Source: Branchiostoma floridae (taxonomy: Eukaryota > Chordata > Leptocardii > Amphioxiformes > Branchiostomatidae). From it: a stretch of DNA of 64,000 bases. The stretch is from the NCBI RefSeq assembly GCF_000003815.2, contig NC_049985.1, forward strand, positions 7,256,066-7,320,065, in the 5' to 3' direction. A program made the position numbers and the translations under genes. Below, in pieces: positions 21,101 to 33,100 of this stretch (position 1 is its first letter; each line of letters starts with the position of its first letter). The notes under the pieces are model-generated. The model searched no databases. It saw only the letters and a program-made list of their open reading frames with translations, and had not been told where the DNA came from.

Positions 21101-24100
21101 CCCAGCGAGCGCAGGATATAGCCGTACTCCTGGTCACACAGGCGGAAGAACTCCCGCCCAAAGTTTTTCATCAGTGTGGGCGCATCCTCTCCTGTTGCAT
21201 CAGAACACAGAACACGAAAACACATTGGGCGAATGTAAGAATGGGATTGCTCTATTCAATATGGTACTCAACATTTGATAGATACATGGTGTGTGTGTTA
21301 ATTACGTCGAAGGGCGGTTATACCGTCATATAGATACAGATACATAACCAATGCTGTCGGAATCAGCAAACAACTAAAAACTTTAAAACAATCGGATGAC
21401 CAGAACCTCATATAATGGGAATCTGCATACCAATCATGTCCGGCGCAATGGTAATCAGGTTGTGGATGAGCTGAGGGTCGTAAGCAGCTGAGGACCTGGT
21501 GCAGCCCGTGTCTTCTATGCCGTTATAGTAGCACTCATCATCCTGCAGGCCTAGTTTGGAGCTGGATAACAACACAAAACACAAAATACTAAAATTCAAA
21601 GGCATTAGATGCTAGAATATGATTTCGCAGCACTTAATGCTTGAAATGACCCTGAGTGTAGGCTAGAAAGTATGAGAATCTGATGGAAAGACCAAGGGAA
21701 TCGATTGCAATCACAGATTGCCTTCGAGTGAAAACTTTATGGACCAGTTCACTAAATGGCACTACAACATTACGGCCCTTTGAAGATGAGATAACTATGT
21801 ATAAAAGCTTCAGTCGATGTGATAGTATATATGTCCTGGGGCTAGTGTTATTCCAAACTTTTACTTCTCATCAAAGTTTCAAACACGTAACTTCAGTAAC
21901 GCTATTCTATGCCTACATCGGTTTCGATACATCATCACAAGTATTTCGTAAGAAAAACATCGTAACTACCGAGTCCGGAATGAAAGGTCTGTCTTGATCC
22001 ATCCCCAAAGTACTACATTTACACAATGAAGAAACGGTCTAAACGTTTTGCTTCAAGGTATCACACGCTGCTGACACGCACAACGTTTCGTGTCGGGTGG
22101 CAACGACAATGAAGTAAGAATAGCTAAAACATCATTTTCTTTTTCTTCAGAGACCAGGCAGCTGAATTCTTTTACAACATATAAACAACTTAACCAATAA
22201 TACCCTCACTTTGCGACTGTACTGCGATAGTGCGACGACAGTGAGCTATTCACCACATGATACAAATGTAGGAACATGTTCTGTCTGTGTGATACACGAC
22301 AAGCGAAAGAATCATTCATGACCCATGCAGCCAAATCATTCACTTTCACCCAATTTTTGTCTCCGAAGTTCATTTGCATGTACGTCGAATCGTACACGTC
22401 AGGGAATGAATCTTTCATTCTAAGGTTTTTGATTGATTGATCTTATAGGGTAGTCCCTTCAGTCTAGATGACTGATTTCCAATGTTCGCACATGTTTACA
22501 CGGCGGGGTTATATCGCCCCTTACGGGGTGACATACCCTTTCGCTGGTAAATCACCGTGTGGCTGATACGGTATGGAGGTTCGCCAGGCCTCCATCCGGG
22601 TGATTTGAAGTGAATCACCAACTCCAGACAGAAGGGTTTGTTCCATCTCACACCGCACCATCGCACGTGTGGGGTTTCTTTAACGTGCATGGGGTGTGAC
22701 TCTCCCCATACACGGGACCTCCATTTAACGTCCTATCCGAGGGACGGCCCTAGCCGAAGCTAGGTACTCATTTTCACCTGAGTATAGTGAGGAAATCCGT
22801 GTAAAGTGCCTTTCCCAAGGGCACAAGATCGGTGACACGCAGTCGGATTCGAACCCGCCACCTCTCGGTCACGAGGCACAAATCCTGCCGCTGCGCCAGA
22901 CGATCTCACATCGTTAAGGTGCTGTGTCCATGATGGTAAAGCAGTCATGTACATAACGATTTGTATCAACGTTATACTTTACAAGGCATGGCAGTTAAGT
23001 GTACTACCGTCAAGTACCGTAACTGACGGTAACAGCTTTTGACAGAACTTTGACGGCCGTAAACACCAGTACATTAACTTCTTGTTGCGAGACCATATAG
23101 TTGATGGACAGAATCCAAAGTCCCAAGTGGACATTTGATGACTACGTCATTTTCCGTAAAACTGTCTGCAATAAGATTGAACGTACCAGCACAAACCAAC
23201 ATCGGTGTCAATGTAGAAATCCGTTTCGGAACGATTGTGTAATAGAATAAAACTGTAATTTCCAACACAAAATTTGGACTGCAGCCTCCTCTAAAGATAA
23301 GTACATGGCTCTCTTGAAATAAGTTGGTAACTTCTGTGCAGTTTCAGAATTGTCCTCGTCTTCCTCATAAAGCAAATAAAAAAGAAATAGGGAATCCATA
23401 ATTCTATAACAACGTTTTATGCAGAACACGTCAATGTTAGAAGTACACGTGAACCTGAAGTTGCAATAAGTTCATGGCGATTCCCGCCTCCATTTAGTGT
23501 TGGACAATTATGTACAGTTCCATGTCACTAAACTATGGATTCTATCAACACCTCCTGCGCTTCTTTTTGAAAGATCGTACAGCGCGGTGGTTATATGTAG
23601 ATTCGTCTTAAAAGTATGATGACATTGCCCCACCAGCCATTTGACCACTGTCGCGGCTGTTTAGAGGACAAATAATTCATTACCTTTACCCAAGTACCTT
23701 TTCTCAACGATAGATATATAGATATCTATATGAAATGTCAACAACGCGCGCTAAGTGGCTCCCCGTCCATTTGCTTGGACGTCCCGGACGCTTTGTTGAA
23801 CAGGGTGGAAAATTCATGGGCAACTACATCAAAGAGCTTGTTGATGTTGAGCGGAAATGGTCTTCACAGGGATTCTGGGGGATCATCCTTTTGAAATAGA
23901 ATGGGATGTATGCGTAATCCCTGGTTGTTCGTGCCTTACGTGCATCGTGTGACTAATGCGAGTAACAGGCACACCGACAAGTGCGACGGAGCTTTCCACA
24001 GAGTTTTACCCTAACTTTTGATGATGATTTATCAGGGAATGCCCCCTACATTTATCGATGGATGTAGTGCTTCTCTAGCATGCTGCAAGTTCAGAGCCAA

Positions 24101-27100
24101 TAACCCTAACTACAAGGCCATTGTGACTTTCAATGCTTGCCGTTAAATTCAAACTCTTATACACAGAGCTAGCTGACCGAATTATCTTCTTGCTCATCAG
24201 TCTTGACTGCAATTGAATGTTACGTGCGCTAATTTTGTTGGAGACAAACGGATCGGATAGGTAATTTGTCACAAGGTACAAATGGATATCCCTGGCTTGG
24301 AAACAACCTAAAATAAGTAACAAGGAACGAGTCGGTTGCATTACTTTCTAATCGAATAGCCTCCAGACAATTTCAACTCACATTGGTAAACGGATTGCGA
24401 AATCAATGGTATGTAACGACCCAATTACGAAAACGTGAAAAGGCTATTACTTCACGTTTTCGTAATTAGGCCTTTACCTACCGTTGATAGATATTACAAA
24501 TATTTCTATCTTGCAAACAAGTTAAAAGAAGAATGAGCCAAATGTGCTAGCTGACATTATCTAATGGAGTAAGCCCCACGCGTACCCAGCTCCTTTTAAA
24601 GGATAATGTGTTGCAAAGCCCGTGAAATGAAAACGTTATGTAGCGATGCACGCAGTTACATAAGAATAATGGGACCATTACCCAGTGTTGCAACTGATTG
24701 GCAATCAGTTGGCAGGCTATACAAGATATTTTGTATTCTAAACATTCTGATGTGCTATTTGACAAAGGCACAGTCGATGGTGATCAGCTGCCGTCATTTC
24801 GGTGGACCGTCTGCCACCTTCCTAGAGAACTGTGACTGATTCAACTTGGTACTGCAGCTAGGTGTCGCTGCAGTGCGGTTCCAAACGTGACTGAGCTTGT
24901 ATCCCCCTCATCACGGTTTATCCACCAATTGTGATGTACTGATATGGCAGACCGGTGTAATCGCCGAGTGGATACAGTGTTCGCCTTGCATTGGGCAGGC
25001 CTCGAGTTCGATCCCCGGCCGAGTCATACCAAAGACGTTAAAATGGTACAGTTTGCTGCTTTCTCTACTTAGTTCTCAGCATTCGGGAGAGGGTACGGAA
25101 GTTGAACTCACACAACTGCCAGTGGATTAACCCCCAGCTGTAGTGATTGCACAAAGTTGTGTGGCCCATGGCTACTGAAACGGAGATGGGCGCCGCCCTA
25201 TGCGTCATCTGGCGCGGGAATGATATTGAATATAGCAGAACATTCCAAAAGTATTGTCAACTCGGCAAAAGACAATATTTTCAGTAGATCCACAACCAAG
25301 TTTTATAAGCTTGGCTCACCTTATCGCTTCCCACTTTTCCGGACCCCATGACGTAAGTAGACGGCGGAGGGCCAGAGTCATGAAGTTTTGCTGCAAGAGA
25401 TGAAACAGAGATGGTCAATTTCGGCCAGTATCACTACATATCTTTTACATAATCAACAATGCGAAAATAATGCCACCCACAAAATGTATTATTCCATTGG
25501 CACAATTATCAAACACAATCAATTACACACACGTTATATCTTCCAATTTGACTTGACCCACTGTATCGTGTATTATTAAGTTATCTCAGGTGTTGTCACC
25601 AAACTTAAGGATTTACGATATTTTAGCATCTCTGCCTAGTTTGTTTTGAGATATATAGTTAAAGTCACTTTTGGTATTATTTTGATCATGGCGTCCTATA
25701 AGCCTGGGTAACCTTGTCGCAAGAATGATAAACTTTCGTTCATTCATTCGTTCGTTCATTCATTCATTCATTCATTCATATTCAGTTTTTTTTTAATCTC
25801 AGCTGAAGTTTCAAAGGTTGATCTGTCTTAAAAAAACTTCAAACAACCATACGGCCCTGGCATCCTGTTACAACGTGTGTGCAGAAGCTGGATAACGAAG
25901 TCTAGCCTTGTTACTGCTGCGTTGTTGAACTCCGGCAATTAGGTATCGACAAACCATGGCTTTTTTTAGCAGAGCGTGCAGAGAGGTACTCAAAGAAGGC
26001 GATAATTGCGCCTGCTAAAACGCAGTGTGTGGGCGTATCAAGCTGCACGCAGCCGCCGCTGGTGACCCTGTATGCGCAGCGGGTACAGGGGGCGAAGAGC
26101 TAAGCATTGACATCGTGTATTTTTAGTAGTGAACACAATCTGCAGCCAAATGCTTTTTACAAGGCGCCAGCAATTCTTCAAGGTTCTTGGCAGCGAGATG
26201 GATTGTCTTGTCACCTGAACTCTATGGATGACGAATCTGTTAAAACAGTCCATTTTGGTATGGTTACGATGTAATTAATGCAGTCTGTGGATTTTCCAAC
26301 CCTACTTGTCAATACGTGTACACTAGACTTACAAAGGGAGCAAAAGAAGAAATATACATCAGCGATTACTCAGTTTCTACGGCAATGCACTAGACTTGCA
26401 ATAGGAGCAAAATCAGGGCTTTGAAATCCCAATTCCTCGTTTTATCAGAGACGGGGAACGCCATGAATTTTCTGTGACTTTTGTCAACTGTTCATTGAGT
26501 TATTGTTCTGTCTGCATAAACTGACGTCATGGAAGATGTATATTGCTCATTCCTTGACAAAGACTGGCACTGTTCAGTCGGACACTTGGTACGTTCCGTT
26601 TTCTCGTTATGATGGAAATTATAGTTTAATCTGCAACAGAAATATTATAACGTGTTACTTAGTAGCATATACGATTTTTCATTCCTATCGATTTCACTAT
26701 TAGCATTTTAGTTTCATAGATTTCTACTTTATCTATCCGAATATCAAAGTATTCCAGGCCAAATTTCATTCGTTATTTACCAGCCTAACAAGCCACAGCG
26801 GCTGCAAACAGTTAAGCTTCAATTAATTATATAACGTATGGTTAAGCATAATAGCGCGTTTGAAATTTAAGAAGTAGATTCTCAATAACCAATCCAATCG
26901 CAAGTACACAACAATCTGTAGGTTCTAATTTGTGATACACATACATGTCTGCTTAAGACGACGGCTCAAATATACGTCTATTAGTAGTACCTCTCAATAG
27001 AATCAATTCTTCTCAATTACGAAATTTGCAACCGTCGGCCATTCATGGATTGGGCACACCTATTGGAAATTTAGCCTGAGTGTCATCCTAGTCAGCGTAC

Positions 27101-30100
27101 CAAGGCTCCCATACTCTTCACAGGTAGATATAATATACATGATATGCTTTTGCCAATCGTAGACATTTTCAATTGGTATGGCAGTCCAAACTATACGACG
27201 AAATGCATTAAAAATGCAAACCCCTACTGTATAGACTAAAGATTACTGATAATGATATGGCAGACTCCAGCGTGAATGAGCTCAGTTGCTACATCAAACA
27301 CAAGCTGTGTGGATCATTTTGTAATGGATGATATAATGGTCTACAGAATAATGTGTTGACCCAAATACCCTTTTTGTAATTATGTCGCGCTGTAACTAGG
27401 GGATAGGACGCAAACAGATAGCTGATGATATCGCAATTTTGTCTTACATTGAGCTCGGGTGGAGGTCAGAGGTCAGTTACCTCCGGGAAGGAGCTTCAGC
27501 TCCGGTGGGGGTATTGTTTTGGTTTATGTATGCGTGTTCCCAACTGTAGCCAATCTTGGTAAATGGATACGTAAGGAAAAAATCTGACAATTTTTCAGCT
27601 AGTGGACACTTCTAATACTTCGCCCACAAATCTAGTGTTTCAACCTTACCTAGTTCTCAACTCACTACAGCAAAAACGTCTTGCAAAGATATATACATGC
27701 ATATGATTAAGATAATTTGTCAAAATGTAGGTAATACAATGTTACACGAGCCCATTTGAAAGGCAACTTTCCCAGCAGCTGGATGGATTCTTAAACAGAT
27801 TGCTTGATCAACAAGAGTTCGTAGACCTCAGGCCTGCATGAAATGTATTGGGTTTCTGTAGACCTATTGGGTATTTTTGCCTTTTTGTCTGTGGTACGTG
27901 GTTGGAAAAATGAGCTTTTTACCGTGTTGGTTGTGCACCATGCAAAAGTCTGACTCTGAAATTCCATTTTCTGAATTTGTAAGTTTGGACATGGATGAAC
28001 ATTACTTATTTTGGATTTCTTAAGTATGTAACCAACCACAGTACTTTGAAGTTGTTGAGACGCTACCTTTTTTTGTCTCAGATGGCCCATGCACATGTAG
28101 TTACTCTGTCACATGATATACTAATATCTTCCTATTTCAATGTACTGACCTAATGCAGCTGCTAAGTCTCCTTGGTTTGTGTTCTTCCAATGATATTCAT
28201 TAAAGATTTATTTCTGGGGTGTTATTCACTTGACATCGGAATGTTACTTGCATAATTTGACCAATGATACTTTTATCTGTAGTTCCATAGACATTAGACA
28301 ATATGAATAGTGGTAGCCCCCATGCAGCAGCAACAGTTAGTCCCCAGGGTGGTATGATATTTTCATTCAATCCATCCAACCCAAACCTAAATCTCCTGTA
28401 GTATCTAAGCCAAATTTAACAGCATAATTTACTATGAAAAATGTCCTTGTCAATCCCATTTATAGATGGCAAGCTGCTGGCAATGTAGCCTGATTAAATC
28501 TCGCTTATAGCAGCCCGCCAAACATCCGCCGGCCCGCGGGGAGGGGCCAGTTACAGCCCTGGACAGCGGAGTTTGTGATACACAGACTACTGGCAATGGA
28601 AGCTTTGAAAAGTTCAGAAGCTGTTGTAGTCAGAGCAAACACCCAGCAAACATCCCCGCAAACCAATGAGCAGTTGCTTAGAAGGGGAATTTCATCATAT
28701 ATTTGCCGCGACAAAATGCAACCAACGATACTGAATTTAAAACAGAACAAAGCTAAGCCTCCACCACTTAACCCTGCCTGTACCATAGATTAAGCAGGCC
28801 CAAAAACCAAGCGAATATGACTAGCCCAAAACAACAAATTACCTGTATACAGTATGGAAATGGCATTACCAAAGAAACAAAAAGAAACACAGGACAAATC
28901 ATACACATACCTTTCTCTTATGCCCACACTCTATACAGTTCTCCTCCACATTAGAAAATTGCATCTTCTTCTGTTTAAGTTCAAGTTCAACCATGATTGC
29001 CAACAGGGTAAAGGAACTTGTACCGAAACTTAAAACTCAGTACTATACAGCTCTAGAAACACCACAAAGAGTAATAAGCAAACTCCAATTATACCTGACC
29101 AACAGATATATAATCTTGTACACTCCCGTCATCTGGCAAACTGTCAGTGCCACTAAGTAACCTGATACATTGAAGGTGGCCCAGGCCAGATGATGGTTCT
29201 ACACCCAACCATAATCTGTTTTTAAAACCAAGCAGATATTGGGAGGATGCCCCAACCACACAAAAACAGGATCAACCTATACAGTATCAAGTTCAAGCAC
29301 TAGGAGGCCCAAAATCAAACCTGACCACCAGGACACCACAAACAACTCACGTACCAAATAGCAACACAATGGTACCTTGCGTTCCGGAGATACAGCGCAC
29401 GCCCCGTGCCCGCACAAAAGGTAACCTAAAATGTCAAGTTCAAGCACCAAGGGCGCCAAAATCAAAATTGAGCATTATTCAGCCACCGCCGACACATGTG
29501 CCAAATATCATCGCGCCAGCACCAGCCGTTCAGAAGATATAACTCCGGAAACACCCCTCTCGGACACAAAATTCGACCTGCCGGGTCAAGTTCAAACGCG
29601 ACAAGGCCCAAAGTCAATCCTAGGCAACAGGCAACAACCCCCCACCCATGCACCAAAAATCGTTGCAATCGCGCGTATCGTTCCGGACACACAGCGCCAA
29701 AAGTGCCCCAAAAACACCAAAAATGCCACCTGCAATGTCAAGTTCAAACGCCAGGAGGCCCAAAATCAAACCTGAGTGTTAGGCTACCACCCCCAACCCA
29801 CGTACCAAAAATCGTTGTGCTCGCACCATCCGTTCACGAGATACAGCGCCCTACATCCCCGGCTACCGAAAAGTTCCCACCAGCATCAAAACCATACCTG
29901 CATACATGCAGGTAACTACTATTATACCTTTCGTACCTAGATGCCTCACACGTGTCATACAGTTCTGTCCCTGTGAGACTTAGTGCTCCAGTAGACGAGG
30001 GGGTGCAGGAACAGCACACCCCTCCGTCACCATAAAAAGGCATGTGCAGGTCAGGCAAAACAGGTAAATGCCTGTATGCCTGCTCATCTGTCGAATCGAC

Positions 30101-33100
30101 AGGAGAACCATAAAAAAAGCCTAGATGCCTGACCTTCAGCGAAACCTTGTTATATGTAGATGTCTTCCTACCTTGAACAAAAGTAGAAGTACATGTATAT
30201 ATCATATTTGTGTTGACGACTCGAAGCTGGCTGTACTGTGTAACTTGTACGTGTAGTAAGGCGCCAGATATATGCAGAATGGTAGAAGATTTGTCATGAG
30301 TGCAACAAAAGCCTTTTTGTAAGTACTCGGCGATGGCGTCAGTCCATCACCTGTGCAACCATGACATGTCGACAGCCTCTCAACTTCTTATGAAGACTGG
30401 GGCCGGGTGGCGGATGCTCTCTATATGTCCTCAGCGTCTGTCAAGGATGCCTATCAGGATTATACATGACTCTGGAATGGACAGAAGTTCGGGCCATTAC
30501 AACCAGCAAGTAATGTCACTGTCACATCCAGGCCCTCAGACAACGCTTCATCGCCATTTGTAAAGCCGCGATGCATCTCTCAAGCACTGCTGCTGACGCA
30601 CGTTAGGATTTAGGAAAGACACTTGCAAAGCTTAGTATTGATGTCCGTCCGCATAGTGAATCGCGTGAATGCCGCGGAAACCATGGAGATGCCAGTAGGT
30701 ACCGCAACAGGGCCCGGGGGAGATCCATCCCGTGTCTTTGTTCTGCCTTTGTAGAGGCTTCCAAGCAGATCCCCGAGCACATGATAAAAATGAAAGCGCC
30801 GACTTCGGCATAAAGATGGCGTTGTAAGATCAAAGCTAATCATTGCTGTACGTGACATGCATATAAGCAATACTACTGTGGACTTGGGAAGTTTGTTACC
30901 TCAATGAAAAATGGAGGTAAAGTGAACTGTGTTGGGAAGACAAAGGCTAAGGTGAAGTTTGGGCCTCCTGCCAGCTATCCTTGGTATTGCAGCAGAACCG
31001 TTTTTCGTATCTTTTGTCCTGGACGCGTTGTGGCAATAGTTTTTGGCTTTTGATGGCAGATATCTTTTGATGTCAGGAAGTGTAAGTGTGTTGTAGGTTT
31101 GGGCCTTCGAGCAGTATGTTTTGTTACGCTTCCTGGTATCAAAACAACAACCAAACATGTTAGACTACTTTAATATGATAGGACAAGTATTTTCAATTGA
31201 TCGATTTCAGTTCCGTTAGCAAACTCTTTATTAAATCTTGATTTATACTCACTGACTTAAACTAGCCAGATTAGAGGTAATTTCCTTCCGTTTCAGCTGA
31301 GATACTCAATTTTGTTAAGTTCAGATGGGATGATTGTCATTTCTCCGTGTCACATTACGAAAACATCACCATTACGCGGTACGAGCCAGGTTAAGCCCTC
31401 TATCTAATGAGATCGTCCAAACTACACCTGTTCTCAGTTTGATACACTCATTACTTGCACTACCTGGACGTGGTCCAAGAAAACTAATACCTATACCTCT
31501 AACACTACGATTTACTTTTTAACCAATCAATTTGGTAGGGCCCAGGATAAAAGTTTTGTTTCTGGTTATCCAACTGACCCTAGCGTTTTTTGGGGATCAT
31601 GAAATTTTCAATCTGTGTTAAGAGTATTGTTATTTTCGCCAGTTTGGCTTCAGTTAATTGTTATTGTCGACTGATATCATTCTAAATCCAACCGTTGTCT
31701 TTTGATAAATCACGTACAAAAGGTCAAAGTAACTTTTGCAACAACAAATGATTTAATATATGGTATCGTACACAACGTAATCGCAATATTTCATGCGTTC
31801 AACATATACATCTATCAAGTGTTGAAAATCGAAAGTACGTTAAGCGAGTTAAAAGCATTCATCTTTTGAGTACAAGCTTCTGCCGATAAAAAGCACTTAG
31901 GTCGCCAAATGGCCTGCAAATTTGCATTCAAGCGGAGAAGATTGTTCAAAGACTATAAAACATGTCCAGGGCTTACGATTCTTAACGAAAAAAAAACGTT
32001 ATGAACTGAAGCTTGAAGCTATATCGAGTCAAAGTAGGTTATTAACATTTGAAGTCAGTCGCACTGAACATTACGTTTGATGGCTTAGTCGGCCTTCCAT
32101 GATAAGGTAACGATGTTGGTAAATGGTTGGAACTCAAATTCTATTGCAAAATGTTACAATTTGAAGCTATGGATCATTGCCATTGCTGGATCGTATTAAA
32201 AATGGCAATGATCCATAGCTATTCAGATGTAATGTTCAGTACAGTATCAACACTGTAGTGAACATAATTACATCTAAATAGTTGGTGGTCTGTTACCGGT
32301 CACGGTCTTGGTTAGGGTCTTAGATTTTATCGTGCATTACGTACAACGTTACAATCCGAAGTTCAAGATACTTTTTCAGGGATATCGAGTCGATTGCGAC
32401 GGACGGTGGTTTCAAACTGCAATGACTTATTATTTTCTTATAATTTCAAAATTTTGCAGTTGAATGCCACCGAATTCATATCCATAAATTATCTGTTTTC
32501 TGAAACAGCGGATATAGGTTATCCCGCAGATAAAGTGAAGTAACGTTACAGGCCATTGACGTTGCCTTATCACGTATTGAACATAACGTCTAATATCCTG
32601 TTGGTCTTTCAACTGTTTCGGACTTGGTCCACCGCCAAATGAAATTGTTGCCCCGACCTACTTACTTTAGCAGGCCTGAGCTATCTTTGTACAGTATGCA
32701 CCATGCATAGAAATGGGTTGGTTCTCTCTTAAACTGTCCTTCTGTTTGTCAAGCACATGTTACGAATTCCATTCAAATGCAGCACAGCTTCAAGTAAGTA
32801 ACCGTAACAGCACAAATTGTCGTCCACTTGAGATCATGTCCATGTGGACAACAATGGACGACAAGTGGACGACAATGACGCCAAGACAAGTCCTAGCCTT
32901 TGTACCAGACTCCACAGGTCGCTGGAAAAAAAAGTAGAGAAACACGCTAGAGAAGTTAGATGGCCAGTTCGCGAACTTTGGAGTTGGTAGAGGCTGGCCA
33001 GTTTCCACAAGCAACAAAGGAACGACAGAATTATGATCCTTTCAAAGCAAAGCAATGAAATATGTTTTCATCCAGTGACACAATGAGAATCATTCTACAA

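Noticed and set aside
22840-22908. Possible functional tRNA gene on the minus strand
   Set aside because: Same reasoning: the tRNA-like head is fused to a conserved SINE body shared with 46402-46640.
24948-25030. Possible functional tRNA gene
   Set aside because: A and B boxes are present, but a proper cloverleaf and anticodon stem are not evident and a SINE-like body follows.
29834-30205. 123-aa minus-strand frame crossing the right boundary of the 2.1-kb element
   Set aside because: It has a Cys-rich patch and looks somewhat protein-like, but no family, start context or splice support could be found.
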